A DNA stretch of 64,000 bases, from the NCBI GenBank assembly GCA_022495005.1, contig JAGYXB010001854.1:372001-436000 (forward strand). The letters run 5' to 3'. Within the stretch, counting starts at the first letter, position 1; each line of letters starts with the position of its first letter. Origin of the DNA: Rhyacophila brunnea. Taxonomy: Eukaryota > Arthropoda > Insecta > Trichoptera > Rhyacophilidae. The notes under the pieces were generated by a model. It ran no database searches and had not been told where the DNA came from. It saw only the letters and a list, made by a program, of their open reading frames with translations. The translations under genes and the position numbers were made by a program. Positions 45,961 to 57,969 of this stretch are shown here, in pieces.

Positions 45961-47169
45961 TTTTATTACGTCATTTTAAGTGTTTTATTGAGGCATGAAT
46001 AATTTGATCTCAATACCATCGTTTTCTAATACAATAGCTCACGGTAAACTATGACACGGCTAACTGCATGCGTAAAATTTTCCGGATACGTGACTTTCTA
46101 TGTATACGCCTCATCGTCAGACTAATAATTTTTTCACCTAATTATATTTTCAATGGGCCTGCCCGTTATTATAATAAATTATACACAGTGGGAGTTACGC
46201 TAACAATATTAAACTTATCTTTCTTTTGTTCAACACATAAGAATAAATTTTCTTAATATTATAACATTGCCTTATTAAAAATGCTTTGAATCTTTATCAT
46301 CAAAAAATATTATTTTGTAAGAAATTTTAAAGATATCCCATGAAACAATGTAGCAGAGTTATTACATAATACAAGTATTAAAGAATATTTAAAAAAAGTT
46401 TTCAACAATAATTATAATGTTTCTTAAATATCACAAGCATTTCAAAATAACAAAAGTTCAAACGTATATTTACTACATAATTAGTTTTTTTTTTTTGAGA
46501 AATGGACACATAATTAAAAATATTATTATGTTTCAATTCTTGACATTTTTTAAGCTGTTTATAATTTAAGGAAAGTTTTCAAAATGTGTATTCTTTTTAA
46601 AGAGTAAAACACGAAAAATCGTAGCGTTTCAAACTTATTTTACATAGCAAACCACTAATTAATAAAGCGATGCACAAATATTTTGAAAGACAGTAGCTAA
46701 ACATTTTTTTCGGATGTTCGTTTAGTTATATACTAATAGTATTCAAACTTATATAAAAGGCTGTGTCTTTATTTAATATTAGTTTTCTGTTTTTTTTTAT
46801 TTACTTACAAATTAAAATATTCATTCATCATTTACTCTTCCGCAACATTATTACAAAATCATTCGGTCAAAGAAAGCTTGTCAAAGAAGCACCAAAGTTT
46901 TTTTATAAAAAACTTTATAATCAAATCAAAAAATAAATAATAATCAACGTAATCCTTTTTTTCACTCAATGAAATCATTATAATCAATAGCTGTGCCACA
47001 ATGAAAGTAACATTTTAGCATGTACGTTTGGTTTAGATTAAGTACACTATAAAATTGTATATGATATACCTACCATTTTGTTTTTAATTTCTTATATTCT
47101 TTAACGATATCGTATTTTGCGGCTCGTGTTAATATGCTTTGATGTTATATAAAGTATTTTTTCTTGTAT
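45961..47169. other. AT-rich region, no gene seen
   Basis: No motif-bearing frame or repeat was recognised. Confidence 0.4.
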
Positions 47170-47412
47170 CTACTCCTGCATGAAATTGATATTCTTGTTA
47201 CGTTGAAATTCTTCCGTCAATTTAATAATGATTCTACTGAATGACAAAGCTTGTAATTTATTAATCAATGGACGGAAAATCAAATCGAAAATCGTTGAAG
47301 ATTTGATCACGTGTTCTATCAAGACTATCAAACCATTGTCTGAAACATTTGACCAAGGACGTTCTTCTAATAACATTTTCATTGAATGACCATATGCGCA
47401 ATTGTATTCCTT
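47170..47412 (-). CDS. Possible isolated coding exon, product unknown
   Basis: On the minus strand an open stretch of about 80 codons reads EYNCAYGHSMKMLLEERPWS, continues with amphipathic segments such as LIVLIEHVIKSSTIFDLIF, and ends FMQE at a TAG. Codon use looks more protein-like than in the flanking AT-rich DNA. A weak AG acceptor lies just upstream (TATCTCGAAAG), and GTAGAT follows as a poor donor. I do not recognise the family, and no neighbouring exon was found. It could be a terminal exon of a host gene, a transposon relic or chance. Confidence 0.2.
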   Translation of the reverse strand, partial: KEYNCAYGHSMKMLLEERPWSNVSDNGLIVLIEHVIKSSTIFDLIFRPLINKLQALSFSRIIIKLTEEFQRNKNINFMQE

Positions 47413-47430
47413 TCGAGATAAGATTACCAA

Positions 47431-47849
47431 AGTAAGCTAACTTTTTAGTTTATACTATTTTGATTACTTATTTGCTATTTTTCATCTTCGACATTGTTTT
47501 GTGGCTTTGTTTTTTCTACAGAGAAATTAGCTGTACACTCACATTTTAAAAGCTTCAAGAGTTCATACATCCGCGTTATATGGTAAGGCCGACAAGGCAT
47601 AACCATTCTCATTTTAAGCCTAGGTCTTGGTTACGTTGTATTTTCATCAGTCGTTTATAAAACTGCCCAGGTCTTCTCGACTTGGTATTTCAGTTCAATG
47701 GTATTACCAAATATATAATGGAATATGTTATCTTTATTTCTCTTATAAATTAGAATTTATGTATAAATTTATTTAAATATACTTTGTTTGAATTCAATTT
47801 TTAATATAATGCAATTCTGCAAAATTTCTATTTCTAATGAAAAATAATT
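47431..47849. other. No gene seen
   Basis: A polypyrimidine tract with TTTTTCTACAG on the plus strand near 47510 looks like a splice acceptor, but no supporting exon follows. Confidence 0.3.
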
Positions 47850-48242
47850 ATTACAAAATAAAAAGAACTTTTTATATGTAACGCTTTTAAATTTTCTGTT
47901 GAATTATTATGCTGAAACTTATACTTGGTATGAAGTAAATAAAAAACAAACACACTAACAAATATAGAATACTGAAATGTCATTTTGATTTCCATAGTAA
48001 CGCACGTATATTATATTAATAATTTAGTTGCTAGGACCACCCCCTTAGCAAACAATAATAGTCTTTTACTTTTTACGGATTTTTCTGAAATAACTTTCCA
48101 TACAATACAGAATTAACTGAAAATGAATTCAATTCTGCTTAAAGATAGCTAAAAGTATTAAAAGAATGCATTGGCATTATGTTTTGGGTTCAAACAACCA
48201 CCGGACAAACAAGAATACGAGCTAATAAAGACGTTGTAAAAT
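47850..48242 (+). repeat. Interspersed repeat family A, copy 6 (internally deleted)
   Basis: It has the core blocks AAATAAAAAGAACTTTTTAT, CATAGTAACGCACGTATAT and GAATGCATTGGCATTATG, then jumps to AACAACCACCGGACAAACAA and ends CTAATAAAGACGTTGTAAAA. The GCTAGTCGGGAAG section is missing. Confidence 0.8.
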
Positions 48243-49224
48243 AACATGTTACTGACCAAGATTTGTATGAAATACTTATCCAAGATTTGGCAGTAGGTAT
48301 TTAGCAATTTATTTGTCTTCCTCTATTTACATGACAAGGCTTATTATAGTCGGTCAAACATGAAAAAAAACAACTGTTTTATTGGTATGAAATATATATA
48401 AATACGCACATGGCTCAAAAGTTGTGATAGATTGACAGATTCTATTAGATGGTAAAATAGGTAGCAAGAAACTGTAATTGTTTAAGACTAAATTTAAACT
48501 TACGCTATAAATGCTTTAAATCAAGAACGATATTTATTGTGGTTTCTTGTAAAACTACAAAATTTGCAAGTGACATCTGCTTCTTAATATATTTCTGACA
48601 CAAAGCATAGTAATATATAAATTGTACGTTGAAATACAATCTGTATGTCTAAAATATACTATGATTCCGTAATAAACTTCTGAACATGCTGTCATTTCCG
48701 TTTCATATCCACGTAATAATAATAGATTCATTTTACTAAGTTTGCGAACTTATGAACCCGATTTTGCCATGTGGAAAATTGGGTAAAAGGCGAAATCTCG
48801 TTTCATAAACAACCCTCCGTCGCTGGTTAGTTACAAGTCGTTCACTGATGTGGAAATTTCTTTTAAATCGCAAATTTTCCTAATGAACGTTCCATTGTAT
48901 AAGATCACGATTGTTTTAAACTCAAATATTTCCAGAGTTACTTCAATAAAGAAGATTGCATGCATAAAAAACATTCATTATTTTACCTATATATTTAATT
49001 TTGATCTTCATATTTATTTTCCTTGTTACTTGGAATTTGAACAGTAAAATTGGAAAAAAATATTTTTAATGCAAGTGACTTATACCAGTGTGTAGGTATA
49101 GGGCTGTATTTCTATGAAATGAAAGCATTAACCACTAATTTTTGAAGTCAGAATCTCAGAAGTCAAAATCAGATCAGAGTGTATTTTTGGCGTGTGACAC
49201 ATAATTTATTTTTTCACACAAAAA
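48243..49224. other. AT-rich region, no gene seen
   Basis: Short frames only. Confidence 0.4.
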
Positions 49225-49234
49225 TAAACGCACT

Positions 49235-49306
49235 CGATTGGATTCGAACCACTGATTGTTCGGTTATTAGCCGAACGCACTACCATTACGCCACAGTATG
49301 ATACTC
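49235..49306 (-). repeat. tRNA-Ile-like pseudogene or SINE head
   Basis: On the minus strand the A box TGGCGTAATGGTAG, a perfect 6-bp anticodon stem around the loop CTAATAA (anticodon AAT, isoleucine) and the B box GGTTCGAATCC are all in place. The acceptor stem does not pair and the T stem has a mismatch, so it is not a functional tRNA gene. No target duplication was identified. Confidence 0.6.
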
Positions 49307-49309
49307 TAA

Positions 49310-52300
49310 TCGTGACGATTATATAGTACAATATTATAGTTTAGAATTATTCCGTTGCCTAGGCAGCGAATTTATTATTGTCGGCCATTTGCAATTCCTT
49401 ACGTAAACAAACCATTAAACGTCATAGTGGCAGTTGTTACTTTAAAAATAAAAACAACGATAAATAATTATATAATTTAGTAATATAAGTTAAAGTGTAT
49501 AAAAATAAACCAACGACGTTCCAATAAGCGGTCCCTTTTCTTGAGTGTGTAATTTAACAAGATAACTAAGAGCTAGTCGAAGAATCTAGGCTATTTTTTT
49601 AACTTGTACAATACTATCATATTATTATATCGTAAAATATGAATATCTATTTTTTTATTATCATAAAACACCTAAGTATATTTGTGTGTACGCAAATTTC
49701 TTTTACAATATGTGGTTGCATTTTAGCTATCGCTTCACGTTATCTGTATGCTAAAACGTGCTATTGGAAGCGCGACTGTAATAGAACGTGAGTTTATTTA
49801 AATTTACATGGTATAAATTCTTAAAATGAGGTCTGCTTATTTCTTTACATATTTTTTTTTACGTATCGATCAAATATTATTTGTTGTTACTGTTTTTTTG
49901 ACAGATATCATTCTTCGAAGAATTAAATTCTTATTTCACTAATTGTTTATTGGGACACTAATCCGAATTTAGATGTTATGACTAAGTGAATAAAAGAGCC
50001 CTATATAATAATATATACTGTATTCTTAGTACATAAACATGTACTTGACCTTTCTCGTTCACTTAGCCGTTATTACTAAATTGTACTTTTTCACACTTAT
50101 TAAGACTCAAGACTTTCCTTCAAGCCATCAACCACCGAAATTGGTTTTGTAGTTTTTGCATTTGTTTGTATAGCATTTAAAATTATATACATTATATTGA
50201 TGCATATAAATCAAATGTATGTCATTCTCAAAATCAACATCACTACAAGACTACCTTATATTAACTAAACAACTAATGGTGAAACGAAATGGTACAATCT
50301 GGCGATATCACTATAATCATGCTCTACGCTTTTTGATAAAACTCAATGTCTACAATTTACCAATCACAATATGAAGGTATCTATAAAAAACACCGATAAA
50401 TCGTCTCACGTTTAACAGTCCAGAAGCACTCGGAGTTACCGATCGGAGAAGGAGATTATTGGACGATCGGAAAAACTTGAGGAGTCTGATTAAGATGGCT
50501 AAGGGCCAAGGTCTATCCCTTGTCTTAGTTCTAGATACGTATTTACAAAACGCAAAAAAGCTAAAACGTGTAGTCTAAACTGAGAAATATTGAATGATCA
50601 TAAAAAATTACGAATATAGTAGCTTAATAATATTATAATATATGGAAATATAATACAAACATACATTACTACATAGTATGTAGATTCTTTGTGTCAGAAA
50701 CAATTTGTAGTTGTGTAGGTATTGCTGTACCTATATAGAATATAATCGGAATAGAAAAGAAGAGAGCGACAATTGTATAATGTTACAAACAAAGAGTCTA
50801 GCATCCTTAGAGATCAAATAACGTGTGGAAGATTACTCGAATGATTCTTATTCACTCAACACCATCGTTTCAGTTAGTAGCGGACACTGTACAATGTACC
50901 TGATAACTACCTTACTTACTTACTATTATTATTTATTGGCTCTTCAGTCTATTGAGAATATTTTCTGTCACATGGGAGGCTTCTTAATATTTTTTAGTAA
51001 AACTATTTTAGATACATCTCGAAATGTGATGAAAATTATAACTGAGAGGTTTGTAAAACAGAGCACGCTCTCTTTGACACGCATTTGAAGGCGTGACTAA
51101 CGTTTGCATTGCTCGTCCACAATGACCCACCAATTGTTTGCGACAGTTCGAATGAAGTAGACGCGTCGTTTGAACATTATACTCGTATCTACTACAAAAT
51201 CTAGAAGTAAGATTGATTCATTTTTTCTAGAAATTTATAATAATTACAATCGAAGACTAACGTATCGTGTAATAATTGAGTACCATAAAGATATTACCTA
51301 TATTTATTATTTTTTTTAAGAAAATGGATTATTTAAATTATTCTAGTATGATATGACATGAATAATATTAGTACCTTTACTAATATTGCTATACTCTTTC
51401 ATAAAGTATTTTTTATATTCCATCGACAAGTCGTGATACTTTCAAGGTATGCCACCAACTATCCACGACATTTCAACAACTGAATTACCAATACCTAAAG
51501 CAAGTACACAACGAACTAAAGATGGCGTGATGGAATACTTCTATTTAACTAAAATTGTGCAAATTCGACACAAACAAAATTTCATCAACCATTCGACCAT
51601 GCTATGGATCTAAACACGCATTACAAAAAAACCATATTTTTCAGACGATTGTAGGTTCAAATTTTGCGACATTACAGCGGATATTCTATCACTTATTTTT
51701 ACTTGGCGGGATACTAAAAAATATAAATACATCATTTTATCACAAATATTTCCAACTTAACTGTGATACTGATAATGTGATAATATTCAGTTTCTGATAC
51801 GCAACGCTCATGCCTTTGAATAAAATACCGAATAAAAAAAGTATGTAGATAACTTATCTCACTAGCGCCTAACGATATTCTAAATGGCCGCACATGTGTG
51901 GCATGTCACATCTATCTTAACACCCACTTAGTGAGAAAAAACAGATTCAGCTTATTACTCTGCAATAGGCTTAACGTTTTATCGTATTTACAAACTTACT
52001 CGTTTAAAAATGAGATAAGGGAGTTTTAAATTCATTTTTAGTAGAAACTGAATTCGCATAAACACTGTCGGCATTTAAAAAACATTTAGTTAAAAGGATG
52101 TTGAATGTTTATTTAAGCTTTCAAATGTAAGCGATGAGCTTCTATTTATTCAAATAAAACTCCCGAGGAAAGGTAAATTTTGGACATTGTTGACTCTACA
52201 ACTCTGAAGTTGTATGTATGCATACAGACGTGCGCCATGTTGAAATATTTTATTAGCATGATAAAACGCTTTTTTCTGTTATTATTTAAACAGAGTTTAT

Positions 52301-52971
52301 TTTAGATTAAATCACAATTATACAAGTATATTTACAAAATAAAAACAAACATGTCAACTTTATTCACGTAACAGTTTTTTACATAATATGAGGCATATTA
52401 CTTACAAAAACCTTTAATTCCACAATTCAACATAATAAATTAAGTGATAAATTAAATTTAAGTGATAAAGTAAATGGCATATGTTCACACCCTCTTCCAT
52501 TTTTCTAGAATTTCCCAAATGAGTATATTTTTGAGACCTTATCAAGTTATGCAGACATCATCTGTTACATATTCAATTAGCTTCAAAATTTGTAACAAAA
52601 ATTAATCTCCTAGATGAAACGACGCTGCTTAATTCAAAAAAGGCGGCAGTACGCCAATTTTGTGAACTTACATCATCAACTTAATCCAGCCAGTTACCTG
52701 ATGTGGGTCATTCAAAATTTTTACTTTTTAACTGTGAATACTTATATAATCGATTTAATTTTGATTGTAAACTGTATAACAAGGCTTGTAGTCAATACAA
52801 TATAACCATTTTTCTTCAATAATACTGTTATCCGCTATAACTCTTGATCATTTGAACTCGCCTTCCATCAGCTTTTTGACCAAGACACACCAACGGCTGA
52901 GGCCATATTTTAAGCCTTACCTATAAGTACATAGTGATTGAAGATACCCAAACACATTTTTTTCGGTTCAT
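49310..52971. other. AT-rich region, no gene seen
   Basis: The longest frames (about 80-87 codons near 50.8 and 51.6 kb) show no recognisable motif, no splice context and a low-complexity look. Confidence 0.4.
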
Positions 52972-52986
52972 AATAACGATGCATAT
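52972..52986. repeat. Target-site duplication, left copy
   Basis: AATAACGATGCATAT is repeated at 53447-53461. Confidence 0.85.
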
Positions 52987-53446
52987 CATCATCATCAGCC
53001 GGGGTCAATCCACTGCTTGATGAAGGCCTCCCCAAGCTTTCTCCAACTCTCTCGGTCCTGTGTCGTTCGCTGCCACGTATTTCCGCCGAACTTTACCAGT
53101 TCGTCAATCCAGCGGCTTTTAGGGCGACCCTGTGGCCGCTTCGTACCCCTTGGGTACCACTGGATGACAGCATTTGTCCAGCGGCCGTCCTTTCGGCGAG
53201 CAATGTGCCCCGCCCATCTCCATTTCAGCTGTTTGGCATCGTCTATTACATCGCGTACTCTTGTCTGCTTCCAAACCCATTTGATCCTCTTACGGTCCTT
53301 TCGCGTGATGCCCAACATGCACCTCTCCATGCCTCGCTGTGTGACTCTTAGCCTTTGGACATCTCTCTTGTTGAGGGTCCACGTCTCGCAGCCATACGTG
53401 AGCACGGGTAGCACACATTGGTTGAACACCCTACGCTTAAGATAAC
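52987..53446 (-). mobile_element. 5'-truncated RTE-like LINE insertion (460 bp)
   Basis: The insertion lies between 15-bp perfect duplications. On the minus strand it encodes the last 150 or so residues of ORF2, and it ends with a stop followed by GGCTGATGATGATGAT. Short trinucleotide tails of this kind replace poly(A) in RTE-type elements. The 5' end is truncated, as is usual. Confidence 0.88.
52995..53446 (-). pseudogene. RTE-like ORF2 C-terminus, open but truncated
   Basis: The frame is uninterrupted. It reads RRVFNQCVLPVLTYGCETWT, then VTQRGMERCMLGITRKDR, KQTRVRDVIDDAKQLKWRWA followed by GHIARRKDGRW, and ends SWRKLGEAFIKQWIDPG. YGCETWT is the usual landmark downstream of the RT domain in RTE-like elements, and GHIARR with WR.LGEA marks the C-terminus. 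The catalytic RT and endonuclease domains are absent, so it can have no transposition function. The lack of stops suggests recent insertion. Homologous but decayed tails lie at 14.65, 39.0 and 58.1 kb. Confidence 0.88.
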
Positions 53447-53461
53447 AATAACGATGCATAT
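53447..53461. repeat. Target-site duplication, right copy
   Basis: AATAACGATGCATAT is identical to 52972-52986. A further partial copy (AATGATGCATATAC) follows at 53470. Confidence 0.85.
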
Positions 53462-54910
53462 ACGCTTAATAATGATGCATATACCATAATACAAACCTTT
53501 ACGAATTAAAGCTAAATAGTAATTGCAACAGCAAATTGATTTGATCGATGAGTAATTCCATACTGAATTGCCATTTCTTAAACGTATTTAGAATCCTTAA
53601 TTTTGTACGGAGGTCCCCCGCTGGCTATTATGCAATTTAAAATAAATACTCGTAGCTGCATTCAAACGATGCACTTTGCATTTATATGATGTGCCGCCGT
53701 TACCATTTCCCTGCGCCAATCGTAAAATGAGTTCATTCTGTGCCATAGAAAGAACGTCTGTTTTTATAAATTTCTCCCGCAGGAACACTGTTTAAATTTT
53801 GTAGCAAATCATTTTTTAACCAAGAAAAGCAGTTTTAAGATTTAAACTTATATTGCAGCCCATACATAGCATAATAATATGATACATATTATAAACAAGC
53901 CATTAAACACAAGAAACATAATAAAAAATATTTTTTAGGTATGCTAGTATAGTTTGCGGAAACGTAATAAAAAGTAGTGTAATGATAGTATAGACACAGA
54001 CTTATTAAGATATATTCAAAAATATTAACAAAACCTTCTTGTATAACGATTTAACATAGACATATAAAAGAGATTTCTAAAGAATGGGTCATAAAGACTG
54101 CTCATTTTAATTTAAACCCAGATAATATATTTGTACTTATTGCATAAAAAACGCTAAACTGGAGATTTTTTCTACGATTTTTGTTCTGAAATCACAGAAA
54201 GCTTTCTCTAGAAAAAAATTGAATATCTTATCACACAATATGTGACCACTGACATATTAATAGCTTAAGAAAGATTAATTTATGGAATTAAATATAATTA
54301 ATACTATTCTGTTTTAAATGGCATTCTACCAAGTAAACACTATCTCTAATTATTAAAAACAATAAAATAATAAAAACATATTTATATCGCTATTGTATTA
54401 AATAATAATTTTTACTTCCTTGTGTGTTTATTTATACTTACATGTTTAAGTATGCCGATAGGCCAAAATAAAACCATAACAATAATTATTTGTGAAATAA
54501 TAGTATGATAGTGTAAATTTAATACAGATGAAATTCATTGTTGCTCTTGATTTTGTATGGCATACTTTTTCAGGTATAAAAAATCAATATTATCACATTT
54601 TCTTATTTTCTTTGAATCAATCAACATGGCGCATTTCTTGTTTATTTTTCAGAGCTTCGTTGTTATTTTTTATCCGGTGGTGATTATACAATAAATAGAT
54701 CTGAATCTACTATTCATTACATATTATTATAATATATTTTCTAAAACTATGAAATTAACTAAAATATTATCTCAACGGTAGAAAGTATTTTTCAAAAGTG
54801 AGATCGATTTATATTTAAATTAACAAAAAGTTTGGGAGATATGTGACATGTTTAAGAAGGTACGACACATAAAATTGCTCTCCATCTTAGAGAGTAAGTA
54901 TTATATTAAG
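53462..54910. other. AT-rich region, no gene seen
   Basis: No recognisable coding or repeat feature. Confidence 0.4.
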
Positions 54911-54912
54911 TA

Positions 54913-56205
54913 CGAGGGTGGGTCAATAAGTCCTTAGAAAAGCCGACAGGTGGCGCGTCTAGTACTGTAAGCGGTTTGTTTTCATGCAGCGACACTACCG
55001 ATTCAGTATGCTGCGAAGTTTCAATCAGATTGGTCGGGTTGTTGTGTGTTTCTCGTACATTTAAAAAAAAATTTGCTTGTGGAAAATGGAAAAATGGAAA
55101 ATTGAGTTTAGAGCTGTTATTAAACATTTTAATATAAAAGGGTTAACAGCAAAGGAAATAAAAAATGAGTTGGATTTAGTTCACGGCATATCTGCTCCTT
55201 CACTTGCAACTATTTATAACTGGTTAAATGAATTTAAACGTGGTCGTACATCAACAAAGGATGAACCACGCTCAGGACGTCCTGTAGAGGTGACTACACC
55301 AGAAATGATCAATAAAATCCACGATATGGTGTTAAGTGACCGAAGATTAAAGTTGAGTGAGATAATTGAGGTTACAGCGATCTCAAAAGGTAGCGTCATT
55401 TCTATTTTACATGACAAATTGGGCATGAAAAAAATTTCTGTAAGATGGGTGCCGCGTTTGCTCACAGTCGACAATAAACGCAATAGGGTGGTGGCCTCTA
55501 AAGCCCTGTTGTCGCTCATGCAACGCAATCCGGATGAATTTTTTCGTCGCTTTGTGACTGTAGATGAAACATGGATACACCACTATACTCCCGAGATGAA
55601 AGAACAGTCAAAGCAGTGGATTGCGAAAGGCGAACCATGTCCAAAGAAGGCGAAAACCGTAAAATCAGCTGGTAAGGTTATGGCTACTGTATTTTGGGAT
55701 GCACGTGGAATTATTTTCGTTGACTATTTGGAAAAGGAAAAACAATAACAGGGGATTATTATGCATCTTTATTGGACTAGCTAAAAAACAAAATTGAAGA
55801 AAAACGGCCTCATTTAAACAGGAAAAAAATCCTCTTTCATCAGGACAATGCCCGTGTTCACACATGTTTACGATCAATGGCTAAAATTGAAGAATTGAAG
55901 TTCGAATTGGTCGACCACCCACCGTATTCGCCAGATTTAGCCCCCAGTGACTTTTTCCTTTACCCAAACTTAAAAAAATGGCTAAGTGGACAACGTTTTT
56001 TTTCAAATGAAGAAGTCATCGATCGGACAAATGCTTATTTTGAGGACCTTCCGAAAACTTATTTTTCTGACGGTTAAAAAAAAATTGAGAAACGTCTAAC
56101 CAAGTGTATTGAGCTCCAAGGAGATTATGTTGAGAAATAAAAAAAAAATACAAAAATCAAAACTGTTTTAATGCTTTTTTCTAAGGAATTATTGACCCAC
56201 CCTCG
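54913..56205 (+). mobile_element. mariner element, copy 3
   Basis: Terminal repeats are identical in type to copies 1 and 2, with TA at 54911-54912 and 56206-56207. Confidence 0.95.
55086..56140 (+). pseudogene. mariner transposase, broken by frameshift and stops (copy 3)
   Basis: The start at 55086 reads MEKWKIEFRAVIKHF. The first 220 or so codons are open, through TVDETWIHHYTPE and FWDARGIIFVDYLE, making this the longest intact N-terminal half in the window. A 1-bp deletion in the A-run near 55735 shifts the frame. A C-to-T change near 55776 makes a TAG, and a further stop replaces the codon after SDG near 56076. The C-terminal half still shows HQDNARVHT and PPYSPDLAPSDFFL, so all three catalytic Asp residues are recognisable. 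Inactive. Confidence 0.93.
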
Positions 56206-56297
56206 TATCATGAAATTAACCTGTTTTATGGCACAATAAAGGTTAATTATTTTTTTTCTTAACTACATAATATTCATGAATATGTAAAATAGCTTAA

Positions 56298-57003
56298 CGG
56301 CCCACATGCTCAGCGTACGTCAAAATGGAGCTTTTATGCTATGTACAAACACGCGAGTTACCATGATCTTACTCCCTACTTTATTTATTGTCAATTTATG
56401 GCTATGGCCGTATGTTGTAGCTTAGCCACTGGAAAATGCCAATAGAAATGGTGTATTTCAAAAAAATACTATCTTATTCTTAGGTCAATAATTATTATAA
56501 AGCAAACTTTGTTCGTAGAATGTTTATTACATTTGAATGGTTAAATGTTTGAAAGCTTATAATCAGTATCTTTAAATGTGTAAATCTTGCCAATTTTTTG
56601 AATAATAAAATGCCTAATTTTTGTCAAATTTGGGATCACAGAGATTATCAGTATAATTTTTTATTGTAAATATTTCACTATAATATAGTCAACATAAATT
56701 TTACTTATGGTTTTATAAATGCTTTTAAAAATTAATAAATATAAAAAATCTTAACACCACTTCACATGGACGTACTGAAATATGACTATATTCTAAAACA
56801 TTAGAGCGAGAGGTTTAAAAGAATACTGTTTTATGTAATAAAAATACTTTATGCAGTCATCAAATGTTTAAAATAAATATAAAGGATAATAAGGCTTCAA
56901 AATTATGTTAATATATTTTCTACAACGTTTAAGGAATGTCCAGGATCATGCTTTGAAAATAGCATAAAAGCTCCATTTTGACGTACGCTGAGCATGTCCC
57001 CCC
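56298..57003. mobile_element. TTAA-flanked foldback element (piggyBac-like MITE)
   Basis: Inverted ends of about 40 bp share ACATGCTCAGCGTACGTCAA and AATGGAGCTTTTATGCTAT. TTAA lies immediately outside both ends (56294-56297 and 57004-57007), the target used by piggyBac. The outermost bases differ (CGGCCC versus GGGGGG). The 700-bp interior is non-coding. Confidence 0.75.
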
Positions 57004-57007
57004 TTAA

Positions 57008-57969
57008 ATGTGCAATTGTTTTTTATCATTTTACTTTAATATTTACAACACACTTTATTTTCTACTTTGTTGTTATATTGGTTGTGATTTGTAATTAAAT
57101 ACTTTGTATTTATTCTGTATTATAGCGCATTTGCCAATCTCTGTAATGCCATAATACTTTTTTTCTAAATAAATAAATACTTCAGCTATTAATTGTATGA
57201 TGTAGTATTTGTGGGCATATTCTCCAACATTTATAAATCTTAACTAGCTACAACCAAATATTACTAGGTAACAGTATCACCTGTCCACATTCTCATACGT
57301 TTTCTTCCTTTATATCTTCCTCTTATACGTTTACGTGAATGTTCTGACTTACTGTCTTTGTTATGATATTTCCGACTTAGTTATTTGTTTTTGAGCTGCT
57401 GGATCAACAGAGCACTTCATCCAACGTCCATTTATGAACTCGTTTATTTGTCAAACAGCGACCATCCATAATATTTATATTTTTGATTGATTGTGTATGT
57501 TGCCAAAGGTTACTATAGATTACAGCACCCTATCCTTATTACAATTACCCTTAAATCTCTTGGATATGACACTAATATCTCCATATTCTAATCACTGTTT
57601 ATGCTATTATGGCACTGTAAGCATCAGCTGTCAAACTATAATGAGACTTTCATTTGTTTTCTATCATGACTTGATAAAAACAAAATAAATGGTTCCTCCG
57701 ATTTTTAAATTTAGAATTTGCATTTATACGTGTATGTTTAGTAAGCTTTCTCCCTATCTCACTCTCTCTTACATATTCTCTCTCTCATAATAAGAAATTC
57801 AATAAAAATATATAAGGTAATTTTTCATTCCACTAACAATGGGGAAGCGTCACTAAATCCTAGATAGCTTAAATTGTCTTCATGTTATGTTCTTTCACGT
57901 ATTTTTAATAATTGTTTAATAGAGAAAAAAATATTCATGACTGAATAATACAAACACTCTTCTAATATA
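57008..57969. repeat. No gene; contains a plus-strand copy of repeat family B
   Basis: From about 57580 to 57800 the order GCTATTATGGCACTGTAAG, TTTCATTTGTTTTCTATC, TTCCTCCGATTTTTAAAT and the CTCTCTC-rich tail follows the family B copy at 7850-8117. The rest shows nothing. Confidence 0.45.

Noticed and set aside
49235..49306. Functional tRNA-Ile gene
   Set aside because: Acceptor strands do not pair and the T stem is mismatched.
53017..53445. 142-codon plus-strand frame
   Set aside because: Antisense shadow of the RTE-like ORF2 C-terminus, which carries the recognisable motifs.
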